This document shows, one piece after another, positions 22,489 to 32,999 of a DNA stretch of 64,000 nucleotides. A program made the position numbers and the translations under genes. The notes under the pieces were generated by a model. The model saw only the letters and a program-made list of their open reading frames with translations. It was not told where the DNA came from and did not search any database. How positions within the stretch are numbered: the first letter of the stretch is position 1; each line of letters begins with the position of its first letter. This DNA is from Misgurnus anguillicaudatus (Eukaryota; Chordata; Actinopteri; Cypriniformes; Cobitidae): NCBI RefSeq assembly GCF_027580225.2, contig NC_073352.2, positions 28,514,001 through 28,578,000 of the forward strand, in the 5' to 3' direction.

Positions 22489-23857
22489 TATATAGCCCAA
22501 GATATGCATTGCATTTTGTTCGCAATGCACATACGTCAAACATCTGTGTATACGTATAAGTAAAATAAACTATACTTCACTCAAACTATGCTCACTTTGG
22601 CAGGAGTGTACAAGTTTGTTTTTTGAGGTCAAATTCATGTTAATATCCTTATATCCTTATATATATACTTTTCCAATTTTAGGTCAATTAGTGAGATTTC
22701 ATAGTGATTTGCAAATTTGTCCATAGTCATAATATTCTGTACGTTTAAAATGCTGGGGTCAAATTGACCCTAGTGGGATTTTTTTTAAATCAGATTTTAG
22801 GGTTAAATCTGGCTCTGTCCAAATCTCTAAACTTATGTTTAAGCAGCAGCAATAGTGAGATTTTCTACAATTATCAAAAAATCCTAATCTTAACTAAATG
22901 CATTTTGTAACATGTAGGTCACTCGTAAAGATAAAGTCTAACAGCTGCTGAATTTTGTGTTAATATAATTTTGATATTGTTGATACATTTTAAGGGCTAA
23001 ACCTAATAGGCCATGACAAAGCTCTGCGCGGACATTTCCTATCTCACCTTGTGTTTATGTCATAAAGTCACGCTGTGTTGATGATCTCATGAGCGGACAC
23101 AGCCGCAAACATCGGTAGGGTGTGACTTCACATAACCCTGAAGAGACCTGCAGTCAGGCTTGATGAGGTGTGTGTGTGAATAACAGAAGTCTCTTTAGTG
23201 AACGCAGGAGGCCTGCGCAGCTGGCGTTCAATGTGTCAGCGAGCCTGTGGCGGGAAGACTTATCTCACATTACCCCCACGTCCCACCCGTCGAGAACACG
23301 CTGCTGTTATTGGAGGCAATGTAGGAGGAAGCTTGCGTCGTGCATCTCTTTACGAAGCTGTTTTACTGTGTGTGTTTTTGTTTGGTGGTTAATCGTGTGG
23401 ACAAATCACACTTCTGCTGGAGGAAAAAAGGACAGAGCGTTTACATGCGAAATTCTGTCACCGGGCCACTTTCCAATAAAAGCACAAGTGTTTTTGTTTA
23501 GTGATCTAAAAATACTCCTTTTGTATCTTCCATCTCTCGACTTTAATCGGCCCCCAGGTTGAAATTTCATAAATACGAGGGATTTGGGATGTCAGTGAAT
23601 GGATTAGAGGTAGATTGAATTGGACAGCACAGGAACAGAAAATGGGTCAGTGTTGTGTGTGGAGGAGGGAAGGTTCCCCATGGCAAAATGGGCCCTTCAG
23701 AGGAAAAGTGTCAGTTGCACAGCAATTATAATCTCCTTAGCCCAGTGCACTTGTTTTCTCTCTTCGCAGATGATGTAAATACCTTGCAGAATATTTCTGC
23801 TGAGCTGTAACTGAGAGATTTTAGCACTTCTGTGGGGTGTTTGTATTGTAAGATGTT
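22489..23857. other. Intergenic, no gene recognised
   Basis: The GC-richer part at 23020-23570 has overlapping open frames (23170-23562) but no protein family match and no convincing splice sites. It could be conserved non-coding DNA, which cannot be judged without alignment. Confidence 0.45.
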
Positions 23858-23865
23858 TATATGGT

Positions 23866-24631
23866 CAGTGGCGTCCGGTGACTTCTCTTCTGAGGGGCGC
23901 AAATTCATAATATGTGTTCGGTGCGTCATGTGAACCCATGTGCATCACACGTCTTGTCGAAATACGTGCCTGCTGCACACACATCGAAAGGGTTTATGAT
24001 AAAAGAGAGTTCACAAAATACTCGCAAGACACTCACTTAAAACTAAACTCTGATTACACAAAAAAATGATTTTCAAAAAAAAAAAATCTTAGAATTTTTG
24101 TCTTGCTTTCAGTAAAAATATCTAAAAATTCTTAAATTAAGATACTTTTTCTTGATGAGCAAATCCACCCAACAAAAAGTCTAGTTTTTAGACCAAAAAT
24201 TTGTGAGTGATTTTGTGCATAAATCAAACAAAAAAATCTGCCGATGGGGTAAAAATATTCTTGACATTTTTTTGAATTTAGTGTTTAATAAAAATTTTGA
24301 AGATTTTTTGCTTGTTTTATGCACAAAATCACTTAAATTTAATAATTTGGGTCTAAAACTAGACTTATTTTCTTGGGTTGTTTTGCTCATCAAGAAAAAT
24401 CGTCTTAATTTAACATTTTTTATATATTTTTACTGAAAACAAGACCAAAATACTAAGTAAGAAAGTCATTTTTTGCAGTGTTCACATGAGATTAAGTGAG
24501 TATCTGGCAAACGTTTACCATAAACGCCTTTGAAGTTTGACATGACAAGCCACACACATGATGGGCTAAATACATATTTTTTGAGGGCACACGATGAAAA
24601 GCTTGTCAAAACAAGTCACCGGCCGCCACTG
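23866..24631. mobile_element. hAT-like palindromic element, 8-bp duplication TATATGGT, with nested palindrome
   Basis: Ends CAGTGGCGTCCGGTGACTTC and GTCACCGGCCGCCACTG are inverted and bracketed by exact TATATGGT (23858-23865 and 24632-24639). The arms hold GTGCATCACACGTCTTGTC-type strings. A CACTGCAAAAAATGA-family palindrome (24057-24480) is inserted in the loop. Related truncated copies lie at 2400-2795 and 7535-7760. Confidence 0.85.
24057..24480. mobile_element. CACTGCAAAAAATGA palindromic MITE nested in the hAT-like element
   Basis: Left end (CACAAAAAAATGATTTTC) follows TA; right end GTCATTTTTTGCAGTG is followed by TT, a decayed TA. Both arms carry TTGATGAGCAAA / TTTGCTCATCAAG and TTTTGTGCATAAA / TTTATGCACAAAA pairs. 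Confidence 0.8.
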
Positions 24632-25126
24632 TATATGGTTACAAAATGTAAACATGCAAGCCTTGCTAAAGCCACCTCTGTCAAAAATTATATAATGATA
24701 ATGCTCTTGGCACGTATCATACATTTATCAAATGTTTTCGCCTCAAATTCTGGCCTCAGGCCATTCAGAAATATTGCTTTGTTGGCAGAATTTGCTAAAA
24801 GCCATGCCACGATTTTTTCAGCAAAGTCCTCTAAATACACACAAGATGACGTAAAGGATTACTCCACTTTCATATAAAAAATCTGATAATTTACTCACCC
24901 TAAATGTCATCCAAGACCTTTATGTTTGTGTTTCCTCAGTCGAAAAGAAATAAAAAAAACCCACACACGACGGGCTTGAACTTTGCATCAAGCACCCTCG
25001 GAAAAAGAAGTCACCGGCGGCTCTGCGAAATGATCATCATTTTCGACACAAAAAAAGTACTTTTAAACCACAACTTCTCGTCTTGCACTAGCCGTGTGAT
25101 GCACCAGCGCGACCTTATGTATTACA

Positions 25127-25260
25127 CAGGGTTCCCACACCCTAATTAACTTCAAATTCAAGGACCTTTCAAGGACTTTCCAGGTCCAATACCCTCAAAT
25201 TCAAGGACTAAATTTGGGGACACATTTCAAGTGAGAGCAAGGTTACATCGTGTTACCTTT
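25127..25260. mobile_element. Left end of a CAGGGTTCCCACAC hAT-like element
   Basis: CAGGGTTCCCACACCCT followed by repeated TTCAAGGAC strings is a typical hAT-like terminus in fish. The right end was not found, so the element is truncated or interrupted. Confidence 0.5.
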
Positions 25261-25267
25261 TAAGATA

Positions 25268-25552
25268 AATTGTTACAGTTCCCTTTCGAGGAAACGAACT
25301 CGCACTGGGTCACTGCGCTGACACTTTGGGGACGCCTCCAGGGTTAAGTGCGTCTGAATGTGTATATCGAATGCAACCAATGGTGAGGCTTAACGACAAA
25401 GACAGGGTGATGCGTGAGCCAGAAAGTATATCGCTATCTGAAATGTTGCCAAAGACGGCATTACAGGGACACAGGAAGTATGGCAAGGGAGACGCAGCAT
25501 CTTGTTCCTTTCTCAGGGAACAACAGTTACATACGTAACCGAGACGTTTTCA
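25268..25552. repeat. Dispersed repeat with related inverted ends (GTTACAGTTCCCT)
   Basis: TGTTACAGTTCCCTTTCGAGG at the left resembles the reverse of the right end (GGGAACAACAGTTACATACG), giving loose inverted termini over about 285 bp. I recall similar sequences in cyprinids, but no second copy is visible here. The open frames across it (25326-25705) have no known domain. Confidence 0.45.
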
Positions 25553-25999
25553 TGTGTCAAACACAACTATGCCAAAAAGCATTTTGGTATGACTCAAAAT
25601 TTGCATACGGAAGATATAAGCAGTTTAACACGTGTGCTTAAAAAGTCTAGAATTTTTATGATATTATCTTACACTACACAGGAAATAATATGGATTTTTT
25701 CATGAGACGAGTCACATGATTAGTGCAAGACGAGAAGTTGTTGTTTAAAAGTACTTTTTTATTTAATTATAATTTTTGGCAAAAATGACAATCGTTTTAC
25801 TAGAAAAGACCCTTATGCCTCAGTTAGGATCATTTAGAGCCTTTTGAAGCTGCATTGAGACTGTAAACTATTGAGGTCCACTAAAGTCTACTATATGGAG
25901 AAAAATCCTGGAATGTTTTCCACAAAAAACTTAATTTCTTCTCAACTGAACAAAGAAAGACATCATTATCTTGGATGACATGGGGGTGAGTAAATTTAA

Positions 26000-26610
26000 G
26001 AATGAATGATAAAGACTGACATGCGGGTGAATTGATCATACATTTTTGTGTTAACTTTTAATAACAATAATTATACATGTAATACGCTGCATTGAAGAAG
26101 AGTGAAGCGTGTGAACTGCGCTTTTGCCTCATCCTAAACACTTTTTTCCAGATGACATTTGATGGTTGTGTCCTCACGGCCGGTCTGTTCCTTTCATTGG
26201 AGTCACCGAACCAATGTGAGTCTGTCCTTAGCTGTTAAACCCACATGTGTGTGATGTTAATTGTGGCCAGGTGCTGATGAATATTGATGAGCTGTTTAAC
26301 CTGTGAGCTGTGATATGATGTTCCTCAATGGTGATTACCACATGGAGGGCGTGTCATCAGGCTGTAAAATTATATGAATATTCATGAGTTTGGCCGTCTT
26401 TAACACTAAAAACAATAACCCAATAACATGGAGTTATTACATTCATTTAGAGGCTCTGATGTTCTTTGGGAAATCTTGTATACATGGGTCAAGCAGGTTA
26501 ATTCGATGAACTAATAATCTCAGACAACCGTTGCAGATTTATCTATTAGACAGGAAGTTATGCGAGGCAATAAATTAAAGCTTAATGAAGGGATGATACA
26601 ACAAAATGAG
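26000..26610. other. Intergenic, no gene recognised
   Basis: No exon or repeat ends recognised. Confidence 0.4.
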
Positions 26611-26734
26611 TCACAGTTAAATAAATAGTTCACCCAAAATAAAAATGAGCCCATTAGCTCATAGCAACATAAGCATGTGTTGTTTTGAAATGAGTTGTTT
26701 GGGTGTACTGCTTCCATTTTCGTCTATTGGCTGT

Positions 26735-26835
26735 GTCCCAAATGGTGGACTTGCAATAACCTATGCATGCATGTGTCCAGTAAGTCCGCAGGATCGCTCA
26801 TGGGCGCTCCCTTTTCAGTCGATGTGCACCCTTGA
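26735..26835. mobile_element. Fragment of the CTGTCCCAAATGGC foldback family
   Basis: GTGTCCCAAATGG followed by AGTCCGCAGGATCGCTCATG and GCACCCTTGATG resembles parts of 21651-22488. Too short to orient reliably. Confidence 0.45.
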
Positions 26836-26845
26836 TGTTCACACT

Positions 26846-26983
26846 TATCTATGGGGTATTGTGAAGAGGAAAATGCCACATGCCAGCCCCAACAATGCAG
26901 AAGAGCTGAAGGCCACTATCAGAGCAACCTGGGCTCTCATAACACCTGAGCTGTGCCACAGACTGATCAACACTGTCTCTTCA
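26846..26983 (+). pseudogene. Tc1-like transposase C-terminal fragment
   Basis: The plus frame reads YLWGIVKRKMPHASPNNAEE and continues LKATIRATWALITPELCHRL. This matches the tail of Tc1/mariner transposases, in which the last catalytic region is followed by W-(G/R)-x-(V/L)-K, (S/P)-N-x-x-E-L, a W near the centre, and CxxLI. The three catalytic acidic residues (DDE) lie upstream in the family, in sequence that is absent. About 46 residues remain of a usual 340 or so. The right edge abuts the TTAA-MITE fragment ending at 27049, so this is a chimeric relic. The frame is open, but the fragment cannot be active. Confidence 0.7.
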
Positions 26984-27049
26984 CATATGTACTCTGGGGA
27001 CACCAAAAATGTATTTGACATCTTAAAAAAGTCTTGTGAAATGTCCCCT
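26984..27049. mobile_element. Right-end fragment of the AGGGGACAT TTAA MITE
   Basis: CACATATGTACTCTGGGGAC, GACATCTTAAAAAAGTCTTG and ATGTCCCCT match the end of the 3036-3539 and 32367-32715 copies. TTAA follows at 27050-27053. Confidence 0.75.
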
Positions 27050-27054
27050 TTAAA

Positions 27055-27165
27055 TTTTGGTTTGAAACAACCCAGCATAGGTTCAATTACAATTCACTGA
27101 TTTGGGTTTGTCCGCTTTAAACCCAACACTGGGTTGAAAATAACCCAGCATTGTTTAAATTAAGA
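27055..27165. mobile_element. Palindromic CCCAAC/GTTGGG repeat, second copy
   Basis: AAACAACCCAGCATAGG, TTAAACCCAACACTGGGTTG and AATAACCCAGCATTGTTTAA give inverted blocks like those at 2085-2280. Confidence 0.55.
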
Positions 27166-27580
27166 GCAATAGTAACAATGATTATACACCACTTCTATCT
27201 GAATAAAGAGATGTGCTCAATGTGACACTATGAGGCAGAGTCAATGGCACACTTTCTCCTTTATGTGATTAGTTAAGACATTTAGGAGAAACACTGCACA
27301 CCCTCAGAAACCAACCACTGCTCTGTAAATGCATAGAAGAATATTAAATGGAGTTTATTTCATTGTTATATTGCTTTTCATCTTTTAGTGTATATTGCAT
27401 TAGTGTTGTTTTAAACATAAATCACACATAATTATTATTTTTAAACATTACCAGTCACTGTGATTGATATGCCCGGCATAAATGTGTGTGTAAAATCAAT
27501 AATGGCAATAAAGTTGTGATGATTTTCCAAAAGAAACACCAGTAATCATGACATCAGCTGCTCAAACGGTCCCTTTAAAA
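27166..27580. other. Intergenic, upstream of smim32-like gene
   Basis: No exon recognised. A TTTAAAAG string near 27571 could act as a weak TATA-like element for the gene downstream, but no start site can be fixed from sequence. Confidence 0.35.
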
Positions 27581-27586
27581 GTCTCA

Positions 27587-27608
27587 CCCCCCCCCCCCCC
27601 TCTCTCTC
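27587..27608. repeat. Poly-C run followed by (TC)n
   Basis: About thirteen C residues followed by alternating TC. Confidence 0.8.
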
Positions 27609-28303
27609 TGTGAAACCTGTCTGAGACATGCCGCACCATCCTGCAACTCCTCCACTCACTTTCTCTCAAATTGAAGAATCTGTCTGTCTGGAGGAGAGAG
27701 AGAGGTTAACGCGTATCCAGTGGCTCTCCACTGCGCACAGAGAGCAGCTCGTTTATCTTTCTTTTCCACGTTTTATGTGTTCATAAAAACCGCCATTCTC
27801 TCCACGCCGAACTGGATCAATAGACCTCGTCGCCAGCGGTCGTGGAAGATGGATGCGCCTCTGGAGAGCCATATAATTTCCCTGGAAATAAACATGCGAC
27901 GGGATGTTGGATAAATGGGTGCCTCTCCAAACCATGGAAACCTGTCGGAATATAGTGGTTTACTTTGTATAATGCGCGTCATGAGCTGTGCTTGCGCATT
28001 TTGAAAGATTTAAACTCGCCAGTTCTGATGTGCGCTCGCCTTGGAGAGGTCCACTCTAACATGTAGTTCATAGATCAAAAGCAGATTCTTGTGGGACATG
28101 GATAGACTTTCTAAACCATCTGCGGATATAGTGTCGATGATCATAGCTTCTGTCTGAATTGTATTGGAGGTCTGCTGAATTTGGAGGGGAGACTTTGGCA
28201 TGCGAACCTAACGACGCACCGCGTTCTCCTTTCCCAGCTGTCCGCGGCGCACAGACAGTGGACTCAAAGCGTGTAGCTGGTAAACAACGCGCAACAGATA
28301 TCA
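27600..28303 (+). other. smim32: Probable non-coding leader exon region of the smim32-like gene
   Basis: This block is GC-richer than its surroundings and ends in a good donor: intron starts GTGAGTG at 28304. The matching acceptor, TCATTGCAG, ends at 29129, 19 nt before the start codon. A competing donor, GTAAAC, occurs near 28280. The 5' end of transcription is unknown, so the left boundary is arbitrary. Small open frames here (for example 27720-27914) have no family match and are probably leader or promoter sequence. Confidence 0.4.
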
Positions 28304-29148
28304 GTGAGTGTTTCTCTCAACTAATCTTGTAGTTAAATGTAATTATTTTAGTAAGCAAAAAATGACGGAGTGAAGTATGCGCTGCATTTATCTAGATATA
28401 AAGTTAGGGGAGATGGGGGCTAGTTGTCACATTTTTACTGTAGGAAACCTGTAGGATAGAATAGGTTTGATTTACAAAGTTTCTGCATAAAAACAAACTT
28501 GGATGTCTTGACTACAAAAAGCTATTTGACATTGGCACCGTTATTACGCAGGAGAAATGGTTTGACCACATTGACCTTTTGTGACAACATGCCCCACTAA
28601 TAAAATCTAACATATAAATCTTTCATAATGCATAGTTAACATGTATTATATGCTTTATAATGGCTACATTTAAACACAATTATGTAACACAAAATAATTT
28701 AATGTTATTTTGTTTTTAAATATAAAGTAACACACTGTCATGAAAACAGGCTAGAATATGTATGATATTGATCTTGCTTTACTGTATACCAGTATAATGG
28801 GATTGTGTTTACTGTTAACCAACATCTACTACAAAAATATGATGCTATTGCCATTTTAGCTTGAATAACAGAAAAAAGCGTTTGACTCAAAACTAACGTC
28901 ATTGCCATTGTGCAAACCAACTCCTGTCTGCTCTATACATAAAACAAAAATAAGACAGCTTAGTAATATACAACCCATGTTTAAAGCAACATACTGTAGT
29001 TTTTGGGGATATCCCATATATTTAGTGCAGATTTTTACTTTACAATTCATAACCATCATGCATATCCTGCAGGCATTTACTATGAAGTGACACGTATATG
29101 CAGCATGTGTTTGATTCTTGTCATTGCAGACTAATGCGTTGATTGATC

Positions 29149-29472
29149 ATGCTGAGACAGATGCTCTTAAACTCCACGGCCGCAGCACGAAACTTTGACC
29201 TGCTGACCCACACACACGCACCGGCCCCGCTCAACGTGTCTCACGGTCCCGTCAGCGTGTCCGCCATGCTGAAACCCACTGGCCGCGGAGGTGCTCTGCG
29301 CGAGGGCGAGCTGAACAAACCGGACCTGGCCACGTATGTGGTGATGTGCCTGTTGCTTTTTCTCCTAGTCCTCCTCATCGTCTTCTTCATCAACTGTCAG
29401 CTAAGGAACTCCTTCTTTGCCTCCATGCCTTATGACCGCTCACTGCGAGAGGCCCGCAGCTCCTATAAATGA
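29149..29472 (+). CDS. smim32: Small single-pass membrane protein, SMIM32-like
   Basis: A 107-residue protein encoded in one exon whose acceptor (CATTGCAG) ends at 29129. The ATG at 29149 has A at -3 and is the first in the exon in this frame. Residues 1-57 are polar, with two N-glycosylation sequons (N8-S-T and N29-V-S). Residues about 61-82 form one hydrophobic helix (ATYVVMCLLLFLLVLLIVFF). The tail carries NCQLRNSFFASMPYDRSLR. The stretch from KPDL-TY through CQLR-S-FA-(M/L)P-DRSLR-AR matches vertebrate SMIM32 as I remember it, with similar length. Positive residues after the helix suggest a cytoplasmic C-terminus and an outside, possibly glycosylated N-terminus (inference). The family's molecular function is not established to my knowledge. 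A polyadenylation hexamer follows at 29758. Reading frame very secure; the name rests on recalled similarity. Confidence 0.85.
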   Translation: MLRQMLLNSTAAARNFDLLTHTHAPAPLNVSHGPVSVSAMLKPTGRGGALREGELNKPDLATYVVMCLLLFLLVLLIVFFINCQLRNSFFASMPYDRSLREARSSYK

Positions 29473-29763
29473 CACTGGTCAGAACCGGGGGCCGCAGGTG
29501 CCCAAAATGATTAACACTGTGTGTTTCACACAATGGATTGTGGTATTGGAATGGAAGGTCATGTGCAATGGATTTCGGAAAGCAGGGGCTCGGATTGAAT
29601 CTGAGCTCAACTGTGTGCTTGTTTATCTGTCTGTATATAATGACTGTTTTGTACTTCTGCACGATAGCATCAAGGCCTTTTTTGTCCGTGAGGTTAATTA
29701 TATACGTCTTGTGCATTATGTAAGAGGGATTATTTTCTTGTACTGTGTTAAACAATGATTAAA
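29473..29763 (+). other. smim32: Probable 3' UTR of smim32-like gene with ATTAAA signal
   Basis: Begins after the TGA at 29470-29472. ATTAAA at 29758-29763 is a common variant polyadenylation signal at a suitable distance. No nearer AATAAA was seen. Open frames on both strands within this UTR have no homology that I recognise. Confidence 0.55.
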
Positions 29764-29892
29764 TCTCACATGCATTGCGGTCTCTGTCTAGAGAATGTGT
29801 CGACAAATTTAACAGAAGCAGCAAATACGAGGCTTTGGGTGCAGCTCAAATGAATCTGTTCCTGTGCCATGAGAGTATGAGCTGGTGGTTTA

Positions 29893-30159
29893 AGGGTTTA
29901 GTTCACCCACAAATTAACACTTTGTCATCATTTCCTCGCCCTCATGCTGTTTCAGACATCTCTGTGGAACACAGAAGGTGAATTTTTGTATAAAATCCCA
30001 TTTGCTCATCCTATTCACTTAAGTATACAGTACAGCTGCTGGGCTTCTCCTAAAAATCCCATTTTGTATTTTACTGAAGAATAAAAGTCATACAGGTTTG
30101 GTACAATATTAGGTAAAGTAAATAATGCCCAAATGTACTTTTTAGGATAAACTAATCCT
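29893..30159. mobile_element. TTAA-flanked element (GGGATAGTTCACCCA family)
   Basis: Left end GGGTTTAGTTCACCCACAAAT follows TTAA (29889-29892). Right end AAACTAATCCT precedes TTAA (30160-30163). Internal phrases TCCTCGCCCTCATGCTGTTT and AGAATAAAAGTCATACAGGTTT are familiar in cyprinid repeats. Fragments recur at 26617-26645 and 32836-32990. Confidence 0.75.
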
Positions 30160-30163
30160 TTAA

Positions 30164-30805
30164 GGATTTTTATAACTGAAACGTTTGAAACAGTAAGGGC
30201 GAGACACTTAACTTTAGTTTACTTAGGGAGGAATCTATGAGCTGAATGACAAATGATTAAATCTGTAATTTGTTTGTATGTGGTGCCGTAATTGTCTATC
30301 GATGTTTGTCCTGAGGTAACGTAAGGCGTGTAGCACCAGCAGAGATATAAATCATTCTGATATCTGTCCTAATCCGCATCCGACACGACAAAGCCGTGAT
30401 GACAGATGCACAGAATCAGGTGTGACTCGAGAAGAGAGAAAAACTCCACCTGAGCGGCTCCCAGAACATGAAGGCGAGACAAATGGATGTGTCTCTTCCT
30501 CAAAAGCCTTTCCAAACAGTTCACAAAACATACTGAAACAAATGACTTAGAAATATCTGACTGTTCTGAGATATACAGTAATAAGATACGCTCCACAAAT
30601 AACCACAGATGTGTGTATTTCTGACCTATAGCTATAGGCCTAGAGGACAAACTTATTCAAAAATGTCCTCAGGACTAAGATAAATCATAAAAGCACTTTT
30701 CATGAATAAAGCACATCATTTCTACATAAAATAATGTTATGTTTTTAGTCAACATAAAGTACAAGGAGGTATTTGAGCTTAGGAAGTCAAACTAAATATA
30801 TGAGC
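30164..30805. other. Intergenic, no gene recognised
   Basis: The antisense open frame at 30369-30650 shows no family signature. No repeat ends. Confidence 0.45.
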
Positions 30806-30808
30806 TAC

Positions 30809-30953
30809 ACTGTAAAAAATGTCTGTAGAAATTACAGTATTAATGGGTATTACTGGCAAAAAGTTAAATGAACATGAAACATTTTTTGACTTTATCTTCT
30901 ACAGTAAGTTACTGGCAACCAGCTGCAAAATTACAGCAAATTTTTTAGAGTGT
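30809..30953. mobile_element. ACTGTAAAAAATGTCTGTAGAAATTACAG element, short copy
   Basis: CACTGTAAAAAATGTCTGTAG at the left and inverted TACAGCAAATTTTTTAGAGTG at the right. The centre holds TCTACAGTAAGTTACTGGCAA, as in the copies at 31621-32018 and 49141-49767. Confidence 0.65.
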
Positions 30954-31118
30954 ATTTTTTATATACTTTCGCATTTAAATGCCGTTTAAAACCCTGGTTT
31001 TTATGATTTTGTTATTTTGATATACTTTCTAGCAATAAAGATAAAAATGAACATTTAGATTGGATCACAGGGTCACAGGTCTGACCTACATGAAGACAGC
31101 TCTTAGTTTGGGATCAAA

Positions 31119-31319
31119 TGTTGCTTTACACAGAAAAAAATGGACAAAATATGTACACCAGCTGTTACTGCTTTCAAAAATTACAGCTTTGGACCTAAAG
31201 AGTGCTTATTACATAGTGATCATTTATACACATCTGTTCCTAAAGGTACTTATTAGGACCTTTTTGAAAGGGTACTGTCCTACTGACAGCTGGGGTACAT
31301 ATTTTGACCATATTTTCTA
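31119..31319. repeat. Possible MITE related to the AAAGGTACA family
   Basis: ACACAGAAAAAAATGGACAAA at the left and GGGTACATATTTTGACCAT at the right, with CCTAAAGGTACTTATTAGG inside. This resembles, but does not match, the element at 43649-43854. Confidence 0.35.
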
Positions 31320-31321
31320 AT

Positions 31322-31620
31322 GTAAAAATAGCTGTATGCAGCTGTTTGCCAGTAACTTACTGATTCAAATGTATGTTTAAAGAACATTAAACATTAACAA
31401 GTCTTTATCTTTACAGAATAAAACTAAAATACCAGCCTCATGCAAAGCATTCTGGGAACCTGAAATCCTTATCTTTTTCTTTTTTTTCCTTTAGATTTTG
31501 GATCACAGAGTGTTTAAATGAGGCTGTTATTTTATTTTAGTTTTTAAGATTTGTTACTGTTTAATGCTTATTTAACTTTAATAAATAACATACATTTAAA
31601 TCTACAGTAAGTTACAGTGT
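31322..31620. mobile_element. Longer copy of the ACTGTAAAAA element, with AAAGCATTCTGGGAACC core
   Basis: AATGTAAAAATAGCTGTATGCAG at the left, CAAAGCATTCTGGGAACC inside and CTACAGTAAGTTACAGTGT at the right. The core phrase AAAGCATTYTGGGAACC also occurs in the copy at 49141-49767. Confidence 0.65.
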
Positions 31621-32018
31621 ACACTGTAAAAATAGCTGTAATTATGCAGCTGGATGCCAGTAACTTACTGTAGAAGATAAAGACTGAAAATGTTTCATGT
31701 TCATTTAACTTTGAACAAACTGTTGCCAGTAAATAACATCAATTTAAATCTACAGTAAGTTACTGGCAAACAACAGTCAATAATACTGTAATTTCTACTG
31801 AATTTTTTTACAGTGGACACTGTAAAAAATAGCTGTAATTATGCAGCTGGTTGCCAGTAACTTACTGTAGAAGATAAAGACTGAAAATGTTTAATGTTTA
31901 TTTCACTTTGAACAAACTATTGCCAGTAAATAACATCAATTTAAATCTACAGTAAGTTACTGGCAAACAGTAATACTGCCAGTAATACTGTAATTTCTAC
32001 AGAATTTTTTTTACAGTG
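31621..32018. repeat. Two head-to-tail copies of the ACTGTAAAAA MITE
   Basis: Units 31621-31816 and 31817-32018 are nearly identical: each starts ACACTGTAAAAA, continues AGCTGTAATTATGCAGCTGG, and ends in TTTTTTTACAGTG. Together with the partial copy before them they form a tandem run of about 700 bp. Confidence 0.8.
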
Positions 32019-32366
32019 TTTTGATAAGCTGATATTGTCTCATATATTAGAGAGAGTTATAGGGGTTGAATGGTTGAGCTTGACAAATGCAATTTGTGAA
32101 ACAATAGGAAAAATTGAATGAGATTGTTTGCCTTCTGGGTCTAAATTTATGTTTTCTTTCTGAGTGACGAATTTTATGGACTGAGGGTAAATTAGACAGT
32201 GAGGATTGTGTGCAAAATGTGGAACTAAATATTCTGCATCTAATGGGATTGAAATGAGCTTCCTTTAGTTTAATATAATACATTAATATTAGAACAGTTT
32301 ATGTTTTCTTCTTTTAAAAAGTTTTTATGGGAAAAGTGCCGCAAAAAAAGGTTCTGTGGATGTTAA

Positions 32367-32715
32367 AAGAACATATCATGAGAATCTGACTTTTTCCATG
32401 TGTAGGTTCTATAATTGGATCCCACTTAGGTTTGCTAAACCATTCTCTGCAAGCATGTGAAAAAATAGGTCATTGAAATTTGGCTCCCCTTGTGATGTCA
32501 CAAGGAGGTCAATACCACCCCTTAATCTGCACTATCCAATCACAGCACTGTCATTTAGTGCAGAGAACAGCTATTTGCATTTAAATGGACACATTTACAT
32601 AAATTTATACAATTCTCTATATATGATATTTTAAGCTAGAACTTAACATACGTACTCAGGGCACACAATCAATTTATTTTTTAACATCTTAAAAAAGTCT
32701 TATGAAATGTTCCCT
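32367..32715. mobile_element. TTAA-flanked MITE (AGGGGACAT family), 349 bp
   Basis: TTAA at 32363-32366 and 32716-32719. Left end (AAGAACATATCATGAGAATC) and right end (TCTTATGAAATGTTCCCT) are decayed versions of the family termini. The AATAGGTCATTGAAATTTGG block is shared with 1139-1518 and 3036-3539. Confidence 0.75.
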
Positions 32716-32835
32716 TTAAAGTTTATTTATGGAAGCACACAGCTTAAGAAATAACAATCCTTCATTTGATTTTATTTGTTACATATGAAAAAATTATTTT
32801 ATAAAAAACAAAATAAGCCTATTGTAGTCCCCAAA

Positions 32836-32990
32836 GGGATAGTTGAAAATATATTTAATTTATTCACCCTCATGTTGTTCTAAACCTGCATAAGACGGTA
32901 CCCATTGACTTGGAAGTTGACATTTATCAAAATATATTTACTTGTATATTTGACAGAATAAAAAACTCATACAGGCTTAAAACAATATGA
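32836..32990. mobile_element. Fragment of the GGGATAGTTCACCCA family
   Basis: AAAGGGATAGTTGAAAATA, TTCACCCTCATGTTGTTCTA and AAACTCATACAGGC follow the order of the element at 29893-30159. The right end is missing. Confidence 0.55.
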
Positions 32991-32999
32991 TTTTTTATT

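Larger units (their letters stand above)
24855..25998. mobile_element. TTAA-type palindromic element (AGGATTAGTTCAC family) with inner insertions
   Basis: The left end AGGATTACTCCACTTTCA is preceded by TAA, a decayed TTAA. The left arm (ATTTACTCACCC, GTCATCCAAGA, CAGTCGAAAAGAAAT) is mirrored by the right arm (AACTGAACAAAGAAAGA, TTGGATGACATGGGGGTGAG). Foreign DNA from about 25127 to 25705 interrupts the centre. Non-coding. Confidence 0.65.

Noticed and set aside
23170..23562. 130-codon plus-strand open frame in GC-richer DNA
   Set aside because: No recognisable domain and no convincing exon boundaries. Kept only as possible conserved non-coding DNA.
26645..27100. 151-codon open frame as a complete gene
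   Set aside because: Only residues from 26846 to 26983 resemble a protein (Tc1 tail); the rest is fragments of two MITE families.
29390..29758. Overlapping open frames of 113 and 121 codons on the two strands
   Set aside because: They overlap the end and 3' UTR of the smim32-like gene and show no family signature.
31621..32018. CRISPR-like regular repeats
   Set aside because: The repeated units are whole palindromic transposons in a vertebrate genome, with no short repeat-spacer pattern.
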